Assembly: GCF_020283565.1 (NCBI RefSeq) | Contig: NC_060064.1 | Coordinates: 17,938,337-18,002,336 of the forward strand | DNA: 64,000 nucleotides | Source of the DNA: Trifolium pratense | Taxonomy: Eukaryota > Streptophyta > Magnoliopsida > Fabales > Fabaceae | Direction: 5' to 3' | Shown here: positions 1 to 12,000 of the stretch, piece after piece | How positions within the stretch are numbered: position 1 is the first letter of the stretch | How the letters are laid out: each line of letters opens with the position of its first letter | Notes under the pieces: model-generated | What the model saw: the letters and a program-made list of their open reading frames with translations, nothing else | Databases searched by the model: none | What the model was told of the DNA's origin: nothing | Position numbers and translations under genes: made by a program

Positions 1-128
1 ATCTGCAATTTTTTTTTTTTTTATGGTTGTATCTGCATATCTTATTACTGTTGTTTATCTGCAAATTTCAGTTCTGATAAATCTCAGAAAAACTCCCACA
101 TTGGAACCTTTTCTTCTCAACCTTACAG

Positions 129-3100
129 GGTCAGATGCCTGCTGGTGGCAATTCTGCAGTTGTTACTTCGTCATCATCCCATGTGCCTTCCCAACAGCCA
201 CCATCTGTTTCCCTCAAGGGGGTTGCTTCTGACTATGGCAGCCCTTTAGAGTATAATGCATGTCCAATGAAAGGTGTTTTCGTACCAGCTCCATCTCCAT
301 CTCCTTATGATCTATCCTCAAGTTCCCGGTCTCAAACATCTATGGTGGGGGATGGTGAAGCTCAGAGAGACAATCCTCCTGTGGTTGGTGGTTCAATAGA
401 TACCATTAATGAGAAGCAGGTATTTAATGAAGTTGATTGGCCTCTTATTGATTTGTTTTAGAATGATTGGCCTGTTACTGTTTGTTTTAGAAATAAGTTT
501 TTTCCGGCTGCTGTTGTGATATGCTGATGGAATGATCTAGTAGCTACGTTATTCTTTCTTTCCATATCAATATCAAAATTTCACTCATGCATTTAATAAG
601 CAGAGCATGTTAAATTGACTTTTAATGAATAAATTACTATTGAAAATTTCACATCTTACTTGCTTTGTGAATTTTATCTGCACTGTCAATGTGACCCACT
701 TGACCTCTTTCATATTTTTCCAACTTAATCCATTAGATGTGCTACAAGGATTGGGAAATAAAAGGATAAACACATGGGTGAGGTCCATGAGGGGTACATA
801 ATAGAAATTAAAGAGAAAGTTTATGTTGTTTTAAGCATAACGAATTTTGAGCTGGTGAAGACTTGTGGGGGGTGAACTCATTTGGGGAGAAGGAGAATAT
901 AGGAGGGAAGGATAGATAGTTTATGGTAGGCATGGATTTAGAGGAATAAGTGGAATGACTTTAGGCTAGAGGTTCTGTTCTAATGCAGAACTCTGGATTT
1001 ATCTCTTATTTTTCTCCATTTTCTGTTCTTGTAGTAAGTGCTAATCTCCAGTGTTTATCATTGAAAATCAGTCCCTATAGTTTTTTTTTTTTTTTTTTAA
1101 ATGATAGCGCAACAAGAAGGATTATCCAAAACGGCATGTTGTTCCTTTTTTATTTTGCATATAATTTCAACATGGTGCCTTAAGCAGGCAAGTCTCTCGG
1201 CATTGTGTTACGTCTTTTTATTTTTTGCAGATTGTTGACATTCCACCCAGATTATCAGAACGTGATTTTGCTGGGACCCCATATGTTCCTGTTTATGTGA
1301 TGCTGCCGGTGAGCTATGATTTTATTCTTATTTTTCATTTTCTTTTCAGTTCTGTTTCTTGGTTTCTTAAAATGCCTGTAGTAAGTAGTTATGCTTAAAA
1401 AATATATTGGTCTTTTTAATATATTGTTTGGGATTTTTTTTAAATGTATGTTAAGCGAAATAAATAATTTCTCTTATTGGAAATTATCTGTATACGCCAG
1501 TTAACATCATATACCATATTCTATCTATATGTTTGACAGTTGGGGGTGATCAATATTAAATGTGAGCTTGTTGATCCGGATGGTCTACTAAAGCAGCTGA
1601 AGGTGTTAAAATCAGCAAATGTTGACGGTGTTATGGTAGACTGCTGGTGGGGAATAGTGGAGGCACATGCTCCACAAGAGTATAATTGGAATGGTTACAA
1701 GAGACTCTTTCAAATGGTGCATGAGCTTAAGCTTAAGTTGCAGGTGAGTTTTGTAAGCTACTTTAATCATTGTGGGTAACTCTCTTGCTGATTCAGTCTG
1801 GCTTTCATAGTGAGTTGTCTTGTTTACATTTGGCTAGGTTGTCATGTCTTTTCATGAATGTGGAGGCAATTTTGGTGATGATGTTTGTATTCCATTACCC
1901 CACTGGGTTGCTGAAATTGGTAGGAGCAATCCAGATATTTTTTTCACAGATAGAGAGGGAAGACACAACCCTGAATGTCTCTCTTGGGGAATAGATAAGG
2001 AACGTGTTTTGAGAGGTCGGACTGCTGTGGAGGTAATAACGACTTTATAATACAACTATGACAACTATGGTTGTTTGTTTTAGTTGTTGTTTGCTTCTGT
2101 TGTTATTAACAACTATTGTTGTTGTTGTTGTTGTTGTTATATTATTATTATTACTACTACTACTACTAGTCTACTACTGAATGCATTTAGTATGAAATGG
2201 ATTTTTGCGTATGGTAATGAAATGTCATCAGTGTAGACATCTGTAAACCGAGCTTGAAGTAATTATTAAATCATGATGGAAAATGCTTTAATCCCTCCTA
2301 TATTACATATTATGGTGTTAGCCATAAATCACATTTCCTCTGAATAGATTCATTTGAATTATTTATCAGATGCTTTTCAAGAATGTGAGAGGAGACATGT
2401 TTTCCGTTTTATGTTATACAAATAAAATTAAGGCATGCCATTTGTGTATTGTACTCTTTTTTAGGTTTATTTTGATTTCATGAGAAGTTTCCGGATAGAG
2501 TTTGACGAGTATTTTGAGGATGGCTTCATCTCCATGATTGAAGTTGGACTAGGTCCATGTGGAGAGCTAAGATACCCATCTTCTCCTGTAAAGCATGGCT
2601 GGAGATATCCTGGTGTTGGTGAATTCCAGGTAATTGTTTCCTTAAATATACTTTTTTATTAAAAATCAAGGTTTTTTTTCTTCATTTCTCAAGTGTATTA
2701 ATTTTTTTTTTTATCGAAATCTGATAATTTTCAGATTCAGTTTTTCATTGTGAATGCCTCCTTTGCTCAAATATCTGCGTTCCAGTAAATTCTTTTAACC
2801 AAGAAAATCCTCATTATGCTGAGCCCCATCTCTGTCTTTTATTCTTCACTTATAGTTGCTGATGTCCTTTTGCCTATGCATACACCTCAGAGGCTCAAAT
2901 ACCTTTTTAATCAATTTGCTCATCATCTTTTTCACTTCTGTGCAGTGCTATGATCGATATATGTTGAAAAATCTTAGGAAAGCAGCAGAAGCAAGAGGGC
3001 ACACTATTTGGGCAAGAGGGCCAGATAATGTGGGCAACTATAATTCTCAGCCACACGAAACAGGTTTCTTTTGCGATGGGGGCGATTATGATGGCTTCTA

Positions 3101-3351
3101 TGGTAGGTTTTTTCTCAACTGGTACTCTCAGGCTTTAGTTGATCATGGAAACCGAGTACTTTCTCTGGCAAAATTAGCTTTTGAGGGATCCTGCATTGCT
3201 GCAAAGGTAAGATAATCAAAATTGTAATGTGAAGATAATTTTGTGATCTGTTAGAAAAATAGCTTCTTGAATTGTTTTCTTTATGGTAAACTTAATGAAT
3301 TTTTGCTGATTCCACCTTTATGATTATGGCTTCGGCTGTTGTTTGTTTAGG

Positions 3352-3407
<56 letters not shown>

Positions 3408-5170
3408 CTGGTAGCACCTATTGCGAAAAGATGGTTTGAATCTCAATTTAGGCATGTGTGGAGGAGGCCTATAGAATCCGCAGCAAGGAGAGTAAGATGG
3501 AGGATAACCTAATTGCTAGAGGCAATGGAAAACCAGGAAAAACTATTAAGAGAAACTATCAATTAAGACCTAGAAGTCAATGGTTTTGATAAAAATATGA
3601 TAGAGCATTATGACGTAATTTGTTCCATGTAGCTGAGCCCCACCTAGTGGGATTAGGCTTGGTTGTTGTTCTTTGTTCTTGTAACCTTAATGGGTTTTTT
3701 GTACGATAAGGAGTTTTTAATTGATGGGGTCCTCCACTTATGTGGGCTATTAATTTCAATGTTTTTAAGCATCATTTGTCGCATAAAACTAGCATGGTGT
3801 TAGAAAATAACTTCTAGTAATACATTTTTGGGTCAAAATATTCTCTACATAATATTACTTTTTCGATAATCTTCACAAAAACAACTCTCCTAAACTAATA
3901 CATTTTTTGAACATTACTGTCCCTCAATGTAAAAACTAGAATTGTAAAATCAATGCTACAGTAATGCTTGCCCTATTAGGTACTTCATTTGTAGGTACTT
4001 CATTTTTAGTTTTTGCAGGTGTGCCATGGCCTTGTGCAATCTATTTGATATGTTTTAATTTCTATACAATTTGATATGTTTTAATTTCTATGCAGCTATC
4101 AGGTATTTACTGGTGGTACAAGACTGCTAGTCATGCTGCTGAATTAACTGCTGGGTATTATAATCCATGCAATCGTGATGGCTATGCTGCAATTGTTGCA
4201 ATGTTAAAGAGAAATGGAGTTAGCTTAAACATTGCTTGTGTTGACCTGCACACATTGAATCAACATGAGGGTTTTCCGGAGCCATTTGCTGATCCTGAGC
4301 GATTAGTTTGGCAAGTTAGTATTTAATACTTAAGTTTATCTTCTATATAATTTGTTTCTTATATAAGCAATTACATTAGGAAGAAAGTAATAGAAAATTG
4401 GTCTTTGTTGTTCTATACTTCTATTACAGAAAAAATTAGGATGTGCCAAATACATTATAGTATAAAAGTTGTATGATCTAAAATACACATTGTGGTTATG
4501 CATTGCAGGTGTTGAATGCCGGGTGGGATGTTGGACTTCCAGTTGTCAGTGAGAATTCACTTCCTTGCCTAAACAGAGTTAGCTATAACAAGGTTTTGGA
4601 TAATACCAAGCCCATGAATGATCCAGATGGAAGGCACTTTTCATCCTTTACATACCTGAGGCTCAGTCCACTTCTGATGGAACGTCAAAACTTCATTGAG
4701 TTTGAACGTTTTGTCAAGAGAATGCATGGTAAGTTGCTGCAAGAAAGTTTTAAATGTATCTCTAGCCTCTTCTTTTTTGTAAAATAATATGTTAAGGAGA
4801 AACCTTTATCTGACTTTAATTGAATGAATGATCATGTGTCACTTAGAACCTTTCTATTCCAGACTCTTGTCCAATTAGAAATTTGGAATTCCCAAATTTC
4901 TTTAATAAACATAGTTCAGTAACTTAACCACTTCAGTTTCATTATTGGCTCCCACTGATAGTGTCCTTTGATCTCCATGCATTCCATATCCAGTACCTAA
5001 CCTTTTACAGCTAATCATAGCATGAACCTTTTATCTGATTGGGTTTGGAATAATTTTATAAGTTAAACAGCATCAAATGAGTTTTAATATCAGTTAACAG
5101 TAGCATGTTTTTAGTGATGATTGTGTCTTTTCTCGCTGCAGGAGAAGCTGTTCTTGATCTTCAGGTATAA
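129..5170 (+). CDS. BAM8: BZR1-type beta-amylase (BAM7/BAM8 class), 3' part
   Basis: Glycoside hydrolase family 14 protein of the nuclear BZR1-BAM class, known in Arabidopsis as transcriptional regulators rather than starch degraders. Exons read: 129-419, 1231-1308, 1540-1743, 1838-2032, 2465-2629, 2946-3206, 4096-4314, 4509-4728 and 5142-5170, giving 553 in-frame residues. The first 97 are a Ser/Pro-rich linker ([14 protein letters not shown]), normal between the BZR1 DNA-binding domain and the amylase barrel; the BZR1 exons must lie left of the window. The barrel keeps the flexible-loop Asp ([10 protein letters not shown], ~residue 205), the acid Glu (GPCGELRYP, ~290) and the base Glu (VSENSLPC, ~486). 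The inner loop reads LNIACVDLH where active beta-amylases usually have a Thr (LNFTC). The choice between BAM7 and BAM8 is not firm. It ends at TAA, right after GEAVLDLQV. Confidence 0.93.
2108..2172. repeat. (TTG)n / (TTA)n / (CTA)n microsatellite
   Basis: Compound trinucleotide tract in an intron of the beta-amylase gene: GTT units, then ATT, then ACT. Simple low-complexity sequence with length-polymorphism potential. Confidence 0.85.
3354..3406. repeat. (GA)n microsatellite
   Basis: About 26 uninterrupted GA units in the 889-bp intron of the beta-amylase gene between the exons ending at 3206 and starting at 4096. It lies directly against a LINE-like fragment. Confidence 0.95.
3410..3690 (+). 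mobile_element. 3' tail of a LINE-like retrotransposon
   Basis: Broken reading frames resemble the C-terminal end of plant L1-type ORF2. A segment like [10 protein letters not shown] recalls the common GRPKKT motif, followed by [18 protein letters not shown]. The nucleotide motif CCCCACCTAGTGGGATTAGGCTTGGTTGTTGTT is the kind of 3' end often seen in legume LINEs. It sits in a beta-amylase intron in sense orientation and carries stop codons. Family assignment rests on recall, without a search. Confidence 0.5.
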
Positions 5171-6320
5171 CTGGCAGAAAAGAGAATCTTGTGTTGTGGA
5201 GTTTATATTTATAGTTCCCCCAACAAAGCGGTTGGGGTATCCTGATACAGATTAGGAGAATAGAATTGTCACTTGCGACAGCACATACTAGTTAATCAAG
5301 TAGTTGGTTAGGATAGTTTTTTTTTTTTGTGGATTCAAACTCGTAGAATAGAATCTGGATGTAAAATTTGTCCATACATTGTAACTAATTGTGACCTATA
5401 TTAGCTACTACACATTGACCTCTCCAATTTTTGCAAATTGTATCAGTATAGTAGTAATCTAGTAGAGAGAGTGTGATATGCTAGTTTGTCACAATTATTA
5501 TAGATTTGATTGAGCAGATGACATTGTTTTTAACAAAATTGGGGAAGTGGAAATTTTTTATTATTAATTCAAGGGGCATTATTGACAACTTTACAACATC
5601 CTTGACGAGATTCAATCTCGACAACTTAAGGTTACAAGATTAAGCTCTTGCCACCTCAAGGATCTGTTTAATTCGTTAAACAATAAGTATTAGACATAAC
5701 ATGACAAAATAAATAGTACAAGACAAAATAGAATTGTACTGATGAGATAAAGATTTTTAGATTTTATGTTGGAGAATAAAAAAGGCATTTTGGTATTTTT
5801 GATAGTTTGTAATTTGGACAAAAAGTTAAAGTTATTCCATAGTTCAATGAGGGACAAAATAGGATATAAAAAAATGTTGTTTAGTTTTCAATTTTTTAGC
5901 GGATCAAATGTATTCCAAGTGTGTGACATTATTTTTCATTATGTGTCTAATGAAAAACTTGGCAAACCCCTAACATAAAAATCTTAATTAAGTTATAAAC
6001 TTCTATGGTTACAATAAGCAATACCGACACAAGCTTGTGATAACTCGAATTACCGTGATTACAATCATATGTAAGCTTTAATTATAAAACACTTATTTAT
6101 CTAAATGGTAAATAATGTGTACATGTAGTAATTGTCTTCAATGAGTAAATACCTAAGTCTTTGAAATTGTAATAAAATATCTATCTAGTGGTTCACTTTA
6201 TTGATATTTTAAAATGGTCGATGAAATTGTAAAATTTTAATCAAATTTGTCTCTTTGTTGGTATTTGTCCGAACTAGAATGACACTAAATTGATAATAGG
6301 GGTGAATTTGAAAACAAGTG
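5171..6320. other. Intergenic: beta-amylase 3' flank, no gene seen
   Basis: AT-rich sequence after the amylase stop codon. It should include the 3' UTR. I see no coding exon, RNA gene or bounded repeat, only short frames without recognisable domains. Confidence 0.6.
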
Positions 6321-6329
6321 AATGATGCA

Positions 6330-7600
6330 AAAATATAGTTTCCGGTTGATGATCTTTTATTCCTAGTTGATTTTGTGATTAGGGATATGAATGAAGACTC
6401 TGAAGTTTCGCTCCTTCTTGGAAGACCTTTCTTGGCAATCGGTCGAGCTCTAATTGATGTTGATTGTTGAACTAGGTGAACTCAAATTAAGTTTCATAAT
6501 GAGGATACTAGAGTCACCTAGTATGCCTATTGATCAGGTAATTGTTAATTCCATTGGAAAAGAAGAGATAGGACAAAATATGGAAATAATGAAAAATGTA
6601 CACCAACTAGAAACATGTGAAATAGCTAGGTGGCCAAAACAATACGAGTATCTTACTTTGGAGCCTAGGACCCCCCATAGTTGAGGGTGTGTCATCACCC
6701 AATGGTTTAGAATTGAAAGTACTGGCAACACATTTGAAATATGTATTTCTGGGTGATATGAAGATACAACCGGCCATCATTAGCAATTCTCTCGCACCTC
6801 TTGAAGAAGAATCATTACTAAGAGCGTTGAGAAAACACAAAGAGGCTTGGGTGGAATATATCAGATCTAAAAGGTATATGTCCAGCCCATTGTATGCATA
6901 AGATTAAATTAGAAGAAGAATTCAAGTCAGTCGTCCAACCCTAACGACGATTAAATCCGTCAATGAAAGAAGTAGTGAAGAAGGATATTCTCAAATTACT
7001 TGGAGCAGGAATGATCTACCCCATCCCTAACAATTCATGGGTGAGCCCAGTTGACGTGGTTCCAAAGAAGGGAGGAATGACAGTCATAAAAAATGAGAAG
7101 AACGAGTTAATTTCATCTTGTACAATAACTAGGTGGCAAGTGTGTATTGACTACCGGTGGCTACATCCGACAACAATGAAATATCACTTCCCATTATCCT
7201 TCATGGACCGGATGCTAAAAAGGTTAGCCGGTCAAGCTTATTATTGTTTTATAGATGGATACTCAGGATATAATCAAATAGTTGTTGACCATGCCGACCA
7301 AGAGAAGGCTACCTTCACTTGTCCTTACAGGGTCTTTGCTTATCGAAGGATGCCCTTTGGTCTATACAATGCCCCTGCTACTTTTCAAATGTGCATGTTT
7401 TCTATCTTTTCTGACGATTTTTCTGGGTTCAGTAATCTCTTATTTCCTTTGATAATTGCCTTGGTCATCTTGATGCTGTTTTAAAAAGATGTGTTGAAAC
7501 AAACCTTGTTTTAAATTGGAAAAAATGTCATTTTATGTTAACTGAAGGTATTGTTTCAGGTCATAAAATTTCTAAAAAAGGCATTGAGATTATGGGATAA
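6330..7600 (+). pseudogene. Decayed Ty3/gypsy (Athila-like) pol fragment
   Basis: Remnant of a retrotransposon polyprotein. From about 6380 the translation reads [17 protein letters not shown], the end of the retroviral-type protease region. From 6963 follows the reverse transcriptase: a GAGMIYPI..WVSPV start, VCIDYRWLHP, FIDGYSGYNQI, KATFTCPY and MPFGLYNAPATFQMCM. At about 7402-7420 the segment that should hold the catalytic Asp-Asp box is collapsed: SIFSD runs straight into DDF, apparently by an in-frame deletion of a dozen or more codons. After about 7430 the frame shifts and resumes as RT sequence (TNLVLNWKKCHFM, GHKISKKGIEI) until a stop near 7600. No LTRs, RNase H or integrase are recognisable. 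It cannot be functional. Confidence 0.85.
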
Positions 7601-7870
7601 CCATTATTTGTCACTGATACATTCAAAACTAGATAAATATATGTTATTCATAATTATAATCAAATTCATTCATTTAATTTATAAATAAAAAAATCATTTA
7701 ATAAGTTTCACAAGAAATAATACAATAGTTTCATTTATATTTTAACAATATTATATAACAAATTTTAAAATATTTTATTCTAAATAAATTTTCTACCTTA
7801 ATATAAAGACAAACTTAAATATTGAATAAAAGTCAATAGATCCATACGAATGCATTGAGCTTTAAACTAG
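7600..7870 (+). mobile_element. Helitron-like 3' fragment
   Basis: About 270 bp closely related to the two units at 42530-42749 and 42860-43095. Shared tracts include ATTTTAACAATATTATATAACAA, CTAAATAAATTTTCTACC and GACAAACTTAAATAT. It ends in ...CGAATGCATTGAGCTTTAAACTAG followed by T, the CTRR-T end expected of Helitrons. It abuts the gypsy fragment and has no visible 5' end. Confidence 0.5.
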
Positions 7871-8090
7871 TTAAATATGATTATTTTAAGTTTTTAGTGC
7901 TTAAAAATTCATATTTAATTATTTTTTGTTAACGCGTAAATTTTTGTAGGAAAAATTCTTGTAATATTATAAACACATGAACAATATAACTTTTTTATTT
8001 GTTTTATAAACAACAATATAACTCATTAAATAAAACGTAAGCTACACATGAATTAACTTGAAAGGCAAAAACTAAAAACAAAATTTAAAA
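7871..8090. other. AT-rich spacer between two Helitron-like pieces
   Basis: Low-complexity AT-rich sequence with no gene or bounded repeat recognised. Confidence 0.5.
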
Positions 8091-8374
8091 TCTATACTAT
8101 ATAAACTTGGTTTTTGAAGTAGCCTTTTTTTCTAATTCCTATAATACCCTTAACGGTTTTTTTTTTTAAAAAAAACTCTTCTTAACTTCTACATTTTTTC
8201 AAAACTATTATTAACTTCTATTTAATAACTTCTATCTTAATAATTTCTACCCTAAAAAAAATAACATTTATACTTTTTTGTTTTCATCAAATCATTTACA
8301 TTTTTTAACACGTTTTTGTTTTCATAAAATCGGATCACACAGATGGGCATCGAACGTGTCCGTCTGGCAACTAG
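8091..8374 (+). mobile_element. Short non-autonomous Helitron, 284 bp
   Basis: It starts TCTATACTATATAAACTTGG right after an A and ends CTAG right before a T, which matches the Helitron rule (5'-TC...CTRR-3' inserted between A and T). Just upstream of the end, 8340-8366 can form a 10-bp stem (CAGATGGGCA with CGTGTCCGTCTG, two G-T pairs) around a 7-nt loop, the expected 3' hairpin. There is no coding capacity. The 5' and 3' ends resemble those of the Helitron at 21241-22310. Confidence 0.75.
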
Positions 8375-9069
8375 TATTTATAATGGTATACCCATTATTT
8401 TTTTTACGGTTGTATGTCAACTACTTAATTCAAAGCGAGAATGAATTCTCTATTTTTTTTTCTATCAATTTTTTTTCGATTTTTTTGTTTTACATCTGGT
8501 TCGTTTGTTACAAATTAAAAAAAAAAATAGTGATTTTGATGTAAAATAATTTAGAGATTAGTTTTTAGAGATTTTTAGAAAAGTTGAATTTACTTTGTGT
8601 TTGTTTATTATAATAAAAATCATTTTTGTAAATAAAATAATTTTTAGTTTGTTTGGATACAATTTATAAAAGTAATTTTTTTAATTACAAATAATTTTAT
8701 TCTTTTAGCATTTTTTTTCTCTAAAAATCTATTATTTTACAAACTACTCTTAGTAGTTTTTCATTTTTAGCTATTTTCTAATTATTTTTAATTTCTAATT
8801 ATTTTAAAAATCTGTAACAAACAGAACTGATTATTTTAATAAAAAAATTGATTTTTTTCTAAAATAAACCACATTTTTCCATTTTTCAAATTTCAATAGA
8901 TGTGGACTTTTCAGTATAATGGATGCTCCCTCCATTATGCACTCTAGATTATAAATTTACAATATTTAATTATTTATTTATTTATGTCATCTTTAATTTT
9001 TGTTGTAATCACTTATCTCTCGTTTTATTCTTGATCTTAGAAAAAGCGTAATTTTCAATCCATTCTCTA
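8375..9069. other. AT-rich upstream region of the thioesterase gene
   Basis: Contains poly-T tracts and a MITE-like stretch at about 8550-8825 (TTTGTTTATTATAATAAAAATC at the left, ATCTGTAACAAACAG at the right) that resembles the element at 15345-15798. The segment from about 8900 probably holds the promoter and 5' UTR of the next gene. No TATA box can be assigned with confidence. Confidence 0.45.
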
Positions 9070-12000
9070 ATGGCGAAGGAAGAAGGTCATCCTTACCGAC
9101 AATATTTCTTTCCTTTCATTTCTTCATACTTCGATTTTACTTTTTTTTTTTTTTTTTTGAATTTCTGTTAGGATCACTCTTTTGTTTCATCTTTTTGCAG
9201 TGTTCGAGTTTCTCGGTTGTGTCCCTTTGCTTCAGAGGCTTCCTAGATCATCTTTACGGAACATTTCTCAACTTGTCATTCTCAAAAACTATGGTAATTA
9301 CTAATTACTAATCAGATTTTCATTATTTACTTTGTTTTGTTGTTCAATTGAAATTTATGCAATGAATTGTTTGCGAGCTAACCATTAATCTTGATATGTC
9401 TCAATAACATATGAGATGATTTTCAAGTTTTAATATTTTTTTATGGGGAAAATTCGTATTCATTATAATAATCTGATCACTTGTCCACGGTAGACCCACT
9501 TGTGAAGGTGGTTCACCGTAGCATTAACCATTATTTAGTTAAGTTTTTTGCAACTAAAAGAGCATGTAGGTGCGGTGTCCGACACATATGATAATTATAT
9601 TCAATTATTTCATTTTCTGAATTATTACTTGTGTCAATGTACCAGTGTCGTGCCTAGTGTCGTGTCGTTTATACGTGTCTATGTCATATTGATTCATAGG
9701 AAGATATGTTTGATTTAAGGGACAGTTGGTTGATGAACTATTGAATGCATTAATGTTTTCAATTCTTGAATGGTTGGTTCTTGTGTAGAGCCGGGAGAGT
9801 ATGTTGTTCGTGATGGAGAGCCTGGAGAGGGTCTTTACTTCATTTGGGAAGGAGAGGTATGCTCTTTATTTTTCCTTCATGTTATATTTCAGAATTCATC
9901 ATAATTGAAAGGGAGTAGTGTATGTATCATCTAATGGTTATGATGGATAATGGGGTGTTAAGATTTTATTTATTTATGCAATACTATTCTTTAATATTTT
10001 AGAGTTTTGTGCTTAACGTTCGGTTTCTTGGTTTGCAGGCTGAGGTTATTGGATCTGGTCTTGCTGATGATCAAAAGGATCTAGAGTTTCAACTGAAAAG
10101 ATATGACTATTTTGGTATTGGTAACTCTAGCCTTAATTCTTATGCAGCTATGCTCAAAACTGCTCTTTATTTTTTGTGTTTTCCCTTCATTTCAAACGGT
10201 ATAGTCTTGTTTGGTGTTTCTGTCATCATGGATTTGTTATTCTTAATTATGTTTGTTAGCATATGTTAGGTTTCTGGGTAGTTAAAAGCATAACAGATTT
10301 TAGCTTTAGCTTTAGTAGAATGATCTAGAAAAAAAGGACATAAGAGTAAAAAACACTGCAGACATGCGGATATGGCAGATTTTATAAATAACCCCCCCTA
10401 GAATAGAACAAATATTTTTAGTATAAAGATAATATAAATATATAATCTGAATTAAGAAGAGATAATAAATATTTTAAAAGTTAGCATGGGTAACTGTAAA
10501 CAAAACAAAATGCTAATATTTCTCTATGAGGAATGCTAGCATCAAACTGTTTAACATACTCTCTATGGTGCATTTTTAAAAAGTCAACGTGCCCTTTAAA
10601 AAGTGCAATGGAATTATTAGGCAAGCATGTGAAATATTTTCTTTGAAACAGATCAATCATAAAGAATGTATTATAAAGAGTGTTTAAAAGATTGTATTGC
10701 TCTCATTCTTCTTTATCTAGTTAGTGCGGTATTCTAGTTTTTAACATATTAGTATTAGTATTCGAAGATTGTTAACCTCTTTCCTTATGGCTTCTAGATT
10801 TCGTAACATTGCCCAATTTGTTTCCTTAGTTATGGCCTCTAGATTTCATAACATTGTCTAACCCATTTCCTTATTTAATTAGTATCAGAAGTATATTACT
10901 AGTATAATAGGTTTTGGTACTCTGTAATTTGACACTCAATTATACACAAGAGAAAGTAGTTTAACATACCCGTCTCTCTATTTTCAACAATACTCTGCAC
11001 TGGAAATATGGACGTTAGTTAAAATTTCTTTAGTCAAATAAACGAGGTTTCACTGGTCTAAAATGCATAGGTTTTTTGTTATTGATATTTTTGTTTAGAG
11101 TTTCTTTGTTACATAAAATGCACGAGAGATATTACCTTAAACTGCTTCATAACTTTAATTACAGAAGGTAATGTGAACTTGTGACTTGCAGGTTTATCAA
11201 ATGCAGTTCACCATGCTGATGTTGTAGCTTTGACTAAGGTTCCCCTTTTTGGTTTATCATCCTACTGCCTTCCAATATCAACATGATATACTTGTAAATA
11301 AAATGTTACTTACAATCCTATAGCAACTATTTTTTTGTTTGCTGTGTCAGCTATCCTGCCTAGTGCTGCCCCATGAGCACTCGACACTGTTGCAGCCAAA
11401 TTCTATCTGGAGTGCAGAAAAATCTCTTGAGACATGCTCACCTGTAGAGCATATATTGCATTTGGAACCAATAGAGGTACTCAGCAACACATATGATATA
11501 GTATAATTGATACATGTCACTAGAGAAGGAAATATTATTGTCTTGGTGTACCTTTGATAATAAGTAGTAAAACACTGAATTTCCAATAATTAAGCCTTAT
11601 ATCTTTCCGCTCTTTCTCTTTGGAAGGTAGATATTTTTCAAGGAATAACCCCACCAGATGCTCCAAAATTTGGGAAGGTTTTTGGGGGACAGCTAATTGG
11701 ACAGGTATGATAAAACTTCTTTATCTTCTTCTTATAGCAATTTCTAAGGGTTGACTTCTTATGACGTAATGCGTAATCCCCAGGCATTGGCTGCGGCATC
11801 AAAGTCTGTTGATTGTCTTAAAGTTGTTCATAGCTTGCATGTGTATTTTCTTCTCGTGGGGGATTTTAACAGTAAGATGTTTAATCACTGAACTTTGTTG
11901 ACAGTGCTCTGATGTAACTCCCTTTTTCTGTATTGGTAGAATAGCTTCAACCGCTCATATTTTGGATGGATTGGTTGGATAGTAGATACGCTGTTCATAT

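Noticed and set aside
8278..8544. 88-codon frame rich in Phe/Leu/Ile
   Set aside because: It runs from the end of the short Helitron into poly-T sequence; membrane-like only because of T-richness.
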